64,000 nt of DNA, taken from assembly GCA_013399115.1 (NCBI GenBank), contig VXAA01006032.1, positions 126,446-190,445 on the forward strand. The letters are read 5' to 3'. Of the stretch, positions 49,720 to 59,999 are shown in pieces. Position numbers and translations under genes: made by a program. The notes below the pieces were generated by a model that did no database searches, was not told the DNA's origin, and worked only from the letters and a program-made list of their open reading frames with translations. The stretch comes from Anseranas semipalmata (taxonomy: Eukaryota > Chordata > Aves > Anseriformes > Anseranatidae). The first letter of the stretch is position 1, and each line of letters opens with the position of its first letter.

Positions 49720-52332
49720 CTATCGCTACACACGCACTAAACCATTCTCCTGGTTAGTCATCTTTCCCTACCCTCCCTCTCAATGCAAACATTGCTTCTC
49801 AATACTCACAAAACTCACCTCTGTTGTGCACCTTACATAACTTATTTCAACACAGAGTTGTGCCACAGTCACAGTGGACACGTAATTCTCCAGTTGGTCT
49901 CTGATAGCTATTGTACACATCGGTGCAGCTTCCTGGGTGCCTGTTTGTTGCTTCCACTCAGACACGTCCCTTACAAGAACCCAGTACTCCTACATGCACA
50001 TCATGCACAGCTTCTTCCTGTAGACTGGCTGGATCATTCTCATCCCATGTCTCCCTCTGGAACTCTGCCAGTCATCTAAACACAACAGTCACTGAACACA
50101 ATCTGTCCCTAGCCCAGTCTGCACACAAAAACAGCATCTCATTTATCCATACACCTATTGTCACTCACTATATGTGTTTATCTACGACTCCTACTTGCTC
50201 TCCCCTTACACTTAACTCCCAGCCTGCTCTTGTGCTCCCATGCATGCACGTGCAGCCTCCTGCACTCTTAGATGGCCTCCATCAAACCAAGAGGCAGATA
50301 ACCACAGGCGGCCTCATAAACTTTTTCCCACTCTTCATCACTTTTCCCTCCCCCATAACCTACTTTCAGTCTTCCAGGTCCCAAAACCAGCTCTGTAATC
50401 ATTACCTGTACTTCCTTCATCTACTTTGAGTATGCTTTGTGCACAACTCTCTCTTGTCAGACAGATTTTCACTTCTTTCACCTTCCCTTCCGCAGCCCTT
50501 ACAAGCAAACACAAACTGGCAGGTACCTTCCTTGCTTACACAACATCATGTGTCAACCTATACAAAGTTTCTCACTGCTTGTAACATGAACTGTCATTCT
50601 CATTTACTCCCACTTCATGCCCTACAGCTCCCAACTCCACTCACCTCCCCACACACTTCACACTTTACTTTTGACCTTAGTACATGTGGCCTATAAAGCC
50701 CTGCAGGTAGTTATCCGTCCCATTCCTTCTCCTCCCATCCCTTTACATCTTTAGTCATTTCTCTGCTAGCACATTTGTACCATTCCCTCTTACTTCTTTG
50801 CCTAGTCAGTACCTACCACAGAGTTATAAACACATTTGTTGCATCTCTCATAACAGAAAATCAGCTCTTTTTATTTATGTATGTTCTCCTCCTCCCCACT
50901 TTATTTCTTACTTTCCTCTGTTTTCCTCAGCTGCTTCTGCTGTTACGTATTGCTTGTTCTTCCACTATAATATCCCAACTGCAAGTAAGAAGCATCCTTT
51001 GTTTCTGATGGCCAAGTCACTCCTGCACCGTTGGACTACTTTTTCTGTTTGTCTTCAAAGCAATACAAAACTAATTTCCTCTCACCCTGTGTTCTCTTGT
51101 CCTATACCTCCTTTAAAGCACCTTTTAGCCAGGCATTTTTACACAAAACCCAGCTTTTAATTTCATGTTCATGCCTCCTATATCCCCCATTCTTTCCCCC
51201 TTCTCATGCTTCTCAAGACCTGCCACATCTTTATATTCCTGTTCACCCTGCCCCCATAATTTTCAATATCTTGCATTTCCTCACAGCACCTTCACACAGC
51301 TTTTTCTTCTGTTCTGCCTCTCCCTCATAGCCAGGCACTACATGTTTACAACACTCCAGCAGGCTTCCAACCTCCTCTGAAATTTCTTTTAGCTCTTCCC
51401 TCCTCACATTTATGTCTCCCTATACCCTTTTTTTACCACCACACCTTCTTTTCATTCTGCTCTTTTTGTCCTCTCCATTTCTCTCCTTGGCATATGCTTC
51501 CATCACCACACATGTCTTCCTTTTCATGCTCTAAAACCTTCCTTGCAAATAGATCCCCATATCTGTTTCTTGACAAAGGTGTCTCCTTTAGACCCTCCCA
51601 CAAGCATCATGTAGCTGATTATTTTTCATGCCTCTCTCCAAATATACAATAGTGCACATTTTTCTTCCTCCTCCAAATATCCTCTGTGCCCTGTGCTTTC
51701 ACCTTTCTCTCTCCACTCCCACTGCATACCCTACCTCCCCCTTGCAGACCCCACCATCTTCGTATGTCCTTTTCATATCCTCACCCAGCCTCCAGTCTAC
51801 ACCTTTTCCCATACCTCTCAAGTGTTACTTCTCTTTCTGAGCTCCTCCACCCACAAAGATACTCTTTTTCCAGTTGACCTGCAGCAGTTTCCCTTTTATG
51901 CTGACCACCTTTGCCTGGCTCACCTGCTTTTATTACCCCAGTACACAACACAATACATAGCAGTTTATTTTCAGCATATAGCACTTTCCATCTAAACTTA
52001 TATTTATCTTTCTATGAGTCACTTAGTTCTTTTTTCCCTGGGGAAAAAAAAAAAAAAATCCAAACCCTAAATATATTGCATACCTCAAAATATAACACCC
52101 TCCTACACAAAACACTCCCATCCTGGCCCTGCTGCTACATCCTCTTCTCCCCATATTTTGGGTCCTCCACCTGCAATCGTACCTAGTTTTCCTTCCCCTA
52201 CCATGCTTACACACACAGCTCCTGGTACTGACACGTGTATCTAAGAGCAGTCTTCTTACTATAAGCAGTTGGAACCATGCCGAACTCTCTTTCATTCCCT
52301 ATTGCTTTTGTCTGTCTTGCCACAGAGCAAAC
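49720..52332 (+). other. long pyrimidine-rich, G-poor tract
   Basis: About 2.6 kb in which the + strand is dominated by C and T, with A and very little G. In two 60-base lines counted by hand, 50881-50940 has 5 G and about 22 C, and 51661-51720 has 4 G and about 26 C. No tandem unit is obvious. Many open frames (172, 120, 100 and 99 codons) arise because stop codons need purines. Their products are Leu/Ser/Pro/Phe/Thr-rich with no domain. It leads without a break into the TTTTC/TTTCC/TTTC array. Confidence 0.8.
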
Positions 52333-52422
52333 TTTTCTTTTCTTTTCTTTTCTTTTCTTTTCTTTTCTTTTCTTTTCTTTTCCTTTCCTTTCCTTTCCTT
52401 TCCTTTCCTTTCCTTTCCTTTC

Positions 52423-52501
<79 letters not shown>

Positions 52502-52558
52502 TCCTTTCTTTCTTTCCTTTCTTTTTCTTTTCTTTTTCTTTTCTTTTCTTTTTCTTTC
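52333..52558. repeat. compound TTTTC / TTTCC / TTTC microsatellite, about 226 bp
   Basis: Three successive blocks: TTTTC pentamers (52333-52380), TTTCC pentamers (about 52381-52425) and TTTC tetramers (about 52426-52500), then a mixed TTTTC/TTTC/TTTCC tail. The + strand is pure pyrimidine throughout. The 117-codon - frame and 103-codon + frame here are repeat translations. Confidence 0.97.
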
Positions 52559-53742
52559 AATTAGAATTTCATTTTTATGACATCTTATTTATAGATGTTT
52601 CTGGTACCACTCCTCCACTTACACACTTGCACAGATCAGGTATTTTGGTGACTGAGAATGCCTTTCCTATTTGTCTGGGTATTTTCCTGAAGGCACAAGG
52701 TAAAGGCAAACTTTACATACATTTACACTCCTCATGCAACAAATCACATGAGCCTAAGAGCAAAGAATGCTTTCTGAAAGGTTGTAGCTCGTAACAATTG
52801 ACTGGGCCATACAGCACACATCTCTGTCTATTTAAAAAGGAAAAAAAAGCGCATGCACGCACTCATCTCTAAATAACTGGTTTTGCAATACAGGAATGAG
52901 AGAATGTGTGCATAGCAGCCCTATTCAATCCAAAATATCCATCTCCAGATGCTGCATATTTATAGTTCAAGAGATAGGACCAACACAGAGCTTTCCCGTT
53001 TATTTTAATGAAGGATTAAGAACTGATCAGAAAACTATCTAAACCATTCAAGGACTTTTTCCCCTCTTGGCTAATAGCAGTTTGGTGTCTCCATAAGGAC
53101 TCGCCAGTAACTGATGCTTTAAGCTGCATTTCAGCTGTTTAGATGAGAAACAGCTTTCTATTTTGCTCTCTATATGTGCGTCTGTGTTTATTAGTCGTGT
53201 GCTGCATTCCTAGAAGGCACTTACCAAACACTGGAAATTGCAGCGTAAGAATAGTTTCCCTGCCATCCATTCCCAGCACAAAATGACTGTATCTTTTTCA
53301 CCTAGATACAGATGTGCAGGGAATCCTTTGATCTCCAGCTCCTTCCAGAGAATCGAATGTTTGGGTTTGAGGAGAATGGAGACTGATTCAAGAGTCATGA
53401 ACAGGGTTTCCAGTGTCTGGCACACATACACGCACACACACACACACATACACACAAAAGAAATAAAAAAGCTCCAATGAAGTTTGTTACCTGAGACAAG
53501 CAAGGTCTAGAAATTGGGAATTTTGACTTTGCCTGTCATGGGCTCTAACTTTCCCTGAGGGCAAGCATGCTATGTACGCTGAGGCTGGTTCTTTCAATCC
53601 GTGCTTAAGATTTGCAATCCCTTTTGTTATATCCGAAGTTTCTGGTTTCCCTCTTAAAATAAAACCGAGTCTCCTTTGCTTTTGCCTCTTAAATCAGATT
53701 CCTTTAGCACCTCATATTTTTCCTCTGCTGTTTTCTTGCCAG
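52559..53742. other. non-coding, CA microsatellite
   Basis: Unique sequence with a CA run at 53421-53457. At its right end a good + strand acceptor (TTTTCTTGCCAG) leads into the candidate exon at 53743. Confidence 0.55.
53421..53457. repeat. (CA)n microsatellite, interrupted
   Basis: CACACATACACGCACAC and further CA units with T and G interruptions. Confidence 0.93.
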
Positions 53743-53811
53743 GGACCTGAACAACAACATGCGGAGCAGGAAGAGAGAGGAACCTCAGGACTAAAGCAAG
53801 CTATAGGGCAA
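53743..53811 (+). CDS. candidate coding exon, unknown protein
   Basis: 69 bases, phase 0 to phase 0, after a strong acceptor (CTCTGCTGTTTTCTTGCCAG). The reading GPEQQHAEQEERGTSG, then LKQAIGQ, is Glu/Gln-rich. The donor CAA|GTAGGG is only moderate. A frame without a stop continues past the donor, but into G-rich low complexity. The composition agrees with the + strand candidates at 59952 and 63039. I do not recognise the protein, and the - strand alternative at 53980 lies only 170 bases away. Confidence 0.25.
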
Positions 53812-53913
53812 GTAGGGGTGGGGGAAGGAGGAGGCACAATGGGAAAAGCAACAATGTTTGGGATAGATCTACTGTTTACAAGACACCCCCCACCATTATA
53901 CTTCTTTAAAGAA

Positions 53914-53941
53914 CCCCTCTCCCCCCCTCCCCTCCCCGCCC
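53914..53941 (-). other. C-rich tract; quadruplex motif on - strand
   Basis: C runs of 4, 7, 4, 4 and 3 on the + strand separated by one to three bases. The - strand therefore fits a G-quadruplex pattern. It sits 40 bases downstream (transcript sense) of the candidate donor at 53979 on the - strand. Confidence 0.75.
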
Positions 53942-53979
53942 TCTTAGGACCCTATTAGAAAACGTCAAATTTCCCTTAC

Positions 53980-54105
53980 CGTGGTAGGAGTAACCATGGC
54001 ATCCGTGTGAATGTTTCCAGAAAAGTCGACATGAAGAGAAAGGTGGATGTAAATATGTTCATTCAAAGTCCCAAAGTTGGTCTGCTTGGGTTGTGCAGAG
54101 TTGCT
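53980..54105 (-). CDS. candidate coding exon, unknown protein
   Basis: On the - strand the acceptor GGCTCCTCTCCCATAG is followed by 126 bases (42 codons) open in phase 0, ending at ACG|GTAAGGG, a strong donor. The product includes AQPKQTNFGTLNEHIYI, HLSLHVDFSGNIH and TDAMVTPTT, a plausible amphipathic beta-strand pattern. The segment and its flanks carry more CpG than the surrounding DNA, as coding sequence often does in CpG-depleted genomes. The in-frame TAG at the acceptor is intronic. I cannot name the protein or domain. A 126-bp open stretch alone is not rare, and the case rests on both splice sites, phase and composition together. Confidence 0.38.
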
Positions 54106-55665
54106 CTATGGGAGAGGAGCCTTAAACTCTGAGTCCCGTGAACATAATCTGCTCGATTATAACAAACCAGCTCAGCCAGATGGCTCTGTGCTCTGCAGAT
54201 TAACCCCTTTATTGCCATGCTCTGCTTTCACTACCTTCCATTTTTAATAACCTTGCCTGACTGGGGAGTTTCAGAGAGCAAGGCATTTTTTTTGAAAATG
54301 ACAAAATTGTCATAAAGCTAATTTTTTCCCTTGTGTGCTCTAAGAAACCGGTCATGTGCCTATTTTCTTTTTTTTAATCCAATTGATGGTTTCATTCCTC
54401 TTCCTGGCAAAATCTTTTCATATTATTAAGAACAGTATTAGCACCAGGGAACATTTTAGAGAATTCTTTTGTTAAATCATAACCATCTCTTCCAGACTGT
54501 GATTCTCAGAAGACAAGTATTTTATTGCAGGAATGTTTCTGTGTTTGCACTCTAATGGTCCATCCACTCCTCTCTTTCTCTCTCTCTTTCTTCCCCCCAC
54601 ACCCTCCCTGTCTCCCTCATGCACACTCACACACATACACATGCACACCCTTTGGTCAAACTGCCAGCATGTGTTTCTATTCTTACCCATACTCAGAAGT
54701 CATTATAGGACATGTAAAACAGGTGAAATAGAGAAACAGACCTGGAAAGCTATAAGTCTACACTCCCTCCCTCTGTCTTCTTCTTCTTCTTTTTTTTTTT
54801 CTCTAACTTCCAAATCTTAGATACATTTATTTCTTTGGTCATCATTTCTGTCCACCAAGTCACTCCCTACAGCACAAAAATAAGTGTTGGGAGAAATATC
54901 CACTATTAAGAATAGACCTCAGGGTGGATTTGTGTCCAGATATTCCTCCTGCTTTGATTTGCAGATTAGTCCATTAAGAAAAGGGTGGCCAGTGCCAAAA
55001 ACATGGAAAGTTCATCAGCAACCAGCAGCGACTGGTTTCCAAACTTTTTATTTAGAGTGATTGCTCACAGAGATGGCTGATAAATTTAGCTGCATGCCTC
55101 TAAGTCTCCCTCTAAATTTACTTGCTTAAGTCATCTTTCTTTTCTATTTGATTTAAGCATAATTGAGCAAGTCATAACCATAAGAACCTGCTTATATAAG
55201 ATAAGACACAATACTTAAAACTTAAGTCACCAGATTGTTTCCTTAAAGAATGCTTCCTTTACAAGCTCATGAACCTTTCTCTTTTGTTATTTAACAAAGA
55301 ATTTTTTCCTCTTTCTCCTCCCTTTGTAAGGATGATTAGCTCTCTCATGCTGTCAAAGCATTGTACCATCTTCTTTAAGACACTTAAATCTACCTAGATA
55401 GTTGTCATAGTTTTATTGAAATATTTTCCACTGTGGATTGAAACATGGTAGGTGTTGTGTTTGTCGTGGTTGCCCTTTATCTGATTTTTCTCAACCATAA
55501 AATAATCCTATTCAGGGAGCTCTGAACTCTACACTTCGTATCTGTCTTATAAATCCTGCCTGAGTTGCTTATTCCTTCTAGCAGTCCAGATGCAGAAGCA
55601 AAGAGTGATCTTCCAACATTGACTCCTAAGAATATTCTATTGAAAATTGTGGCTTTGCCAATCCA
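54106..55665. other. non-coding, low-complexity patches
   Basis: CT-rich patch at 54568-54599 and a CTT/T run at 54775-54802. Otherwise unique AT-rich sequence with no gene. Confidence 0.55.
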
Positions 55666-55717
55666 CAAAAACAAAACAAAACAAAACAAAACAAAACAAA
55701 CAAACAAACAAACAAAA
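55666..55717. repeat. (AAAAC)n then (AAAC)n microsatellite
   Basis: Pentamers AAAAC pass into tetramers AAAC without interruption. Confidence 0.95.
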
Positions 55718-56919
55718 CCCCACAAACCTTGATCAGCTCAAGAGCTTTTTTGTCTTCGCTCTTTGGTTGAAATGTAGAGTTTCCATCGTTTTTAGATCTT
55801 TTTCAGCTAAAAGGAGAGGCTGAAAGGTAAAAGAATTAACTCCTGTCCCCTCCACCTCAACACTGTAGTCAGATTTGAAAAATGACTAAAATATGACTCA
55901 GCTTTTAATCTCCCGAAGTAGATAAATAATACTAGGAATAGAAAATCTTCCTATGGCTTGTGAATGCTCCTCCAGAGGTAGGCAAAGGGTTAAGTATCTG
56001 AAAGCAGCCCTAGCCTGGGGAACTTCACATTTGCAGATAGCCCAGCAAAAAGAAGGCAAATAAATACGCTACAAGTAAATGTCCTGGGTAGAAGGGCTGC
56101 CTACTTCTGATGGAAGGCAAATCTACCCGAGTCAGGCAATTTGCATGAGTTGAGGGGTTTTGTCCTGTACTCGTGTCTGGGTATGTAGGCAATCAGAAGC
56201 CTTGTAATATGAGATGTGACACCTTAATCTTGCCAAATATGTGTGCACTGTAAAATCCATTGTAGACTGTGTTTTCATAGCTATAGAAAATGGAGACATG
56301 TTTGGTACTTGCAGTTTTCCACACTTTCCTCTAAAGATGTTTCTGTTGTTTTGAAGCTGTTTTTGTCTAGATATTTTTACATCTTCATTTGTGTTTTGGT
56401 GTTTTTGTTGTTGTTGTTGTTTTGTTTTGTTTTCTTTTTTTTTAAGGATAAGCCTTAAAACAAGTGGATTTTTTTCACACTTTAAACATGTTTCTGATTT
56501 TTTTTTTTTTTAATGACAAAAAATAAAGGTCTCAAATGATCATCTTATTTTAAGTGTAGTCCTTGGATCTGAGATTCTGACTTCCATCAAAACAAAACTG
56601 TGTTACTTTGAACAAGCCTTTGTTCAGCCTTGAAGAATTTGAAATATTGCTCCAAGCATGTTGTAGGAAGTCATCTTCAGTTTCTGAGGATTTTAATTGG
56701 AATAATTACTAGACATTGATCTCATTAATTAGGCCCTTGATCAGAATATGTAATATTTTATATACTTTGAGGACATGTATTTTTCCCCACATATTAAGAT
56801 ACCAATATAATTCCATTTTGCAATAATAAAACAGAATATTTATAGAGAAGATATGCATGTTAATATATAAATGGATGAAGTTTTTCATCGGGTTTAATGT
56901 ATGCTTTGGGTCGTTATAC
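55718..56919. other. non-coding, T/G-rich patch
   Basis: Unique sequence with a GTT/GTTTT patch at 56402-56445 and a T run near 56501-56512. No gene seen. Confidence 0.55.
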
Positions 56920-57090
56920 AAGCATATAGTTGGTTTCCCCAGTAACCGTTAGCTTTTGCAACAGCACCGCTTTGTGGTTGAAGTCCCGAACAGATAGTGA
57001 AACGGGGAATGACTGTAGGGATACAACGTGCTTCAGTAAGTTTGTGTTGTCCTCATCGTGGTTTTGATATACATCAACAGATACACTTAC
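56920..57090 (-). CDS. candidate coding exon, unknown protein
   Basis: On the - strand, after TTTTCATTGCAG (with no AG for over 100 bases upstream, a good acceptor setting), a frame reads VSVSVDVYQNHDEDNTNLLK, HVVSLQSFPVSLSVRD and FNHKAVLLQKLTVTGE before TAA at 56916-56914. Ending at the weak donor GTATAA (56919) would give 171 bases, phase 0 to 0; otherwise it is a terminal exon. Eight CpGs fall in about 170 bases, far denser than around it. The same frame is open and protein-like back to 57144 (YLLINGKTYGWNTFSLQ), and CAG|GTAAGT at 57090 is itself a perfect donor, so the exon boundary is ambiguous. No family is recognised. It could also be a decayed inserted sequence. Confidence 0.35.
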
Positions 57091-57157
57091 CTGCAATGAA
57101 AATGTGTTCCAGCCATATGTTTTTCCATTTATGAGAAGGTAGTTTTAAAATAAATAC

Positions 57158-57179
57158 AAAAACAAACAAACAAACAAAG
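57158..57179. repeat. (AAAC)n microsatellite
   Basis: Four to five AAAC units just upstream (- strand sense) of the candidate exon, so they would form a T-rich pyrimidine tract on that strand. Confidence 0.85.
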
Positions 57180-58869
57180 TGGAAGCAGAAGATTAGCTCT
57201 GAACATTTTGTCTAAATAAGAACATCACTTTCATCCAAATTTCCAGAATTTAGTAAAGAGTCTGACAACAGCTCTAGAAAAGATTTTCAGTGGCAAGGGT
57301 TGTAAATGCTTTGCTAAAAATAAAAATGAATCCAAGCATAGCTTCCTGTAATTGGTGGAAATGGTGGTAGGGAAGGATAGGTTATTGAAAAACAAAAACA
57401 ACAACAACCAAACAACAACAACAAAAAACAACCAAACCAAACTAAACAAAACAATTATATAGATATTATTTTAAGAATACCAAATATACCATTTCAGAGC
57501 TGACAGAATTGCTGAAAGCTCATTGACTTTGGCTTTCCATACACTTGCACCAGTTCTGAACTTGAGCTATCATGTACACTCAAGTTGGCATTTTCTGCAC
57601 CTCCCTTATACTCTAGCACCCAGTCTAAAGAAATGATAAATATTAAAGAGAAATTCCAAGCAATATTCACGAACTAGGTCAAATTTGGTCTCAATACATA
57701 TTTTTTGGAAAGTTGTCTTCTGCAGTTTTTCCTCTTTCATTAAAAAATAATCTCATTAGTTCTTAAAGTAATCAGATCAGCTTATAACAATTAACAGGGC
57801 AGATCAAAGATGACACACTGAAAAACATGTACCCAGAGTTGTAGATATGCCAAGAGGTAGGACAGAAAAAATGCAGGGCAAGAACCATGAGTTAGGGTCA
57901 CACCCTGAAAGTCATTGCTGTTCAGAGCTATTCTTGAAAGCGATATTCTTTGCATAGTTAGCTCTTATATGTGGTTCACCTGTAAACCTATTTTCTTGAG
58001 TGAGAATTACCGAAGTGAGATTAAATTGGAGTCTAAATTAAGTACTAATTAAAATAACAAATAACAGACTATTTTGTACGTACTAAGTATAGCTAGCACA
58101 TCGTCATGTGAAAAGTTTTACACAAACAACATAGCAGTATTCAGCCAAAGATTTATTGTTTTATAAATAATTTTCATTTCTGGGTTTCCCTGTTTAAAGA
58201 AATGTAGGGATCTGGCCTCCTATTTTAAAACAGAGGTATATACTAAGCAATATACAAGAGGAGACTTATACTTGCCAACATATAGCTATGTTTTGGCAAT
58301 AGGCTTATGGCTCATTACAAATCTTCTCTATTGTAATGATGTGTTACATCACTTCTCAGTTTAGCACATATTTTGGACTTGTGTAATATTTGTCTTTTTC
58401 TGATGTTATCTAATTTTTCCAGAGACAATCTTTATTGCAGGAATAATTAAGAAACATTGCAGCAGAACAAGGTTAGCTGATGATAGGCACCATTTCTAGA
58501 AACAACAACAAAAAAAATCTTCCTAACAATAAGCATACTTTTAGCCTCTACTCGTTGGTTATGATTACCAAATTAGTTGAAAAGAACTCACATGACTGTA
58601 TGCAAAAAAAGTAATTTCTTGCTTACATAAGTGACAAGAGCAGAAAAAAAAAAAAAAAAGTCAAATTAAAGCTACACAAAGAAGTTAGGTGGAAGTACCT
58701 GCTTATGCTGGAACTGGAAAGAAGTCTCTACAGTTATAATGATCCCAGATAAGGAAGAAGATATTTGGAATCATGGCATTATTCTGTTGCAAGGAAGATC
58801 AGTTCCTCACTTGGACATATACAGAGGTGCCTAGCCTGCAAGATGCATAAAGTACTCTGATAAGACATC
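57180..58869. other. non-coding, CAA-rich patch
   Basis: CAA/CCAAA low complexity at 57388-57453 and an A run at 58644-58659. No gene. Confidence 0.55.
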
Positions 58870-59338
58870 AGTTGGGATATGGGATCCCCTTCTGACCAAG
58901 TTCAAGTCAAAGAAGACCTGAAAAATGACAGAAACAATGACCAAATGTGCAATATAGTTTAAAACATAACATATGATGAAAAGAGAAAATTGGAGTTGTT
59001 TACCAAAGAAAAGAGTACATGGAAAGTGTTATGATTAAATACTTCAATATCATAACATAGAAGAAGAGACCAATTCACATCCTGAGTGACTGGGACAAGA
59101 ACTGATAAGTTTATGTTGCAGCAAGACAGATTCAAGTTAGACATGATGAAAAAACAGAGAACACAATCTCCAGAATAGATTGCCTGGGGCTGCTGTGATG
59201 TCTACCTCATTGAAGGTCTTTACCACCAGGAAGAAGAAATCTGTCAGGATTTAGAGGGCTTTAACTGGTCTTGCACTGGGGCAAGGGAAGGTCTAGGTCG
59301 TCTTTCTCAGCCCATCTTTCCCATGACTTTGTGACTTA
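58870..59338 (+). mobile_element. ancient, highly decayed CR1
   Basis: CR1 landmarks survive in the right order. GATGAAAAGAGAAAATTGGA, then GTTGTTTACC matches the ...AGATTGxAAxxATTGGGTTTGTTTAG segment. TTGCAGCAAGACAGATTCAA, then GTTAGACATGATGAAAAAAC matches TTGCAGCAAGGxAGGTTTAGGTTGGACAT. Then come AGATTGCCTGGGGCTGCTGT, AGAAATCTGTCAGGATTTAG (xACATCTGTCAGGGATGGTTTAG) and a final CAGCCCATCTTTCCCATGAC. Frames are fully broken. It resembles older reptile-type CR1 more than the young avian ones. The left limit is vague. Confidence 0.7.
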
Positions 59339-59951
59339 CCTCATCTTTGGAAACAAGCACATTCTTGAACATCATGTCCTTAATTCTCTGACCTAGCTAG
59401 TGAAATCTTTGGGAAGTTTCTTTTAGACATCTATATGCCTTGGTTTGGGACACTATCACTGGGGAAATGGACCACTGCAAACAGCAGAGCTGCTTAGTAA
59501 AATGTTGATACATACTAAATTTCCCCTACCAGAGCAATAAACTTCAGTACTGTTTTTCACTACTGGACTGATGCTTTTGTATTTGTGAGGTTCAGTGGAA
59601 CTGTAATATCCAAAGCAGATTCAAAGAGAAAGAAGGGAAAGCAGAAGACAATTTTTTTTTTCTCAAAAATAAAATAAAATTAAATTAATCCTGCCACTAA
59701 GTCAAGCTGTTCAAAAGCGAAGGGCCTCGGAGCACTGCTAGCTTGCCAGCCCAGTGTGAGCTGTGCTTGTGAAGTTTAAACATGTAACCCATCACTGAAA
59801 TGAAAGGCACAGTTCCACACAATATGTCTGATAATAATTCAGCTACAAGGAAATGTGTGTCTGACTTTTGTGTTTATATTCTTACTCCTAGTGTCAAATA
59901 TAGGTGTTCTTTTTATTCTTTTTTTTTTTTTTTTTTCTGTTTCCTATACAG
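59339..59951. other. non-coding
   Basis: Unique sequence ending in a long T run (59919-59936) and CTGTTTCCTATACAG, which forms an excellent + strand acceptor for the next entry. Confidence 0.55.
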
Positions 59952-59983
59952 GAAGAAATCAAAAATAAGGCAAAGAAAGGAAG
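59952..59983 (+). CDS. candidate 32-bp exon, Lys/Glu-rich
   Basis: Preceded by an 18-T run and CTGTTTCCTATACAG, an excellent acceptor. Phase 0 reading EEIKNKAKKG plus AG, ending at AAG|GTAAAA, a fair donor, in phase 2. The next + candidate at 63039 begins with a G that completes the codon (AGG, Arg), so the two join in frame into a Lys/Glu-rich stretch. The exon is very short, so chance is a real alternative. Confidence 0.33.
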
Positions 59984-59999
59984 GTAAAATAACAAAACA

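Noticed and set aside
49780..49965. - strand frame ending at GAG|GTGAGT near 49814
   Set aside because: Good donor, but the - strand upstream is purine-rich and offers no acceptor.
49911..51995. Stack of + strand open frames up to 172 codons
   Set aside because: They overlap in all three frames and give Leu/Ser/Pro/Phe/Thr-rich products. The cause is the lack of purines on this strand.
52207..52580. Lys/Glu/Arg-repeat and Phe/Leu/Ser-repeat open frames
   Set aside because: Direct translations of the TTTTC/TTTCC/TTTC microsatellite on either strand.
59341..59391. - strand segment ending at GAG|GTAAGT, product RIKDMMFKNVLVSKDE
   Set aside because: It abuts the ancient CR1 and has only a weak acceptor, and it is too short to support alone.
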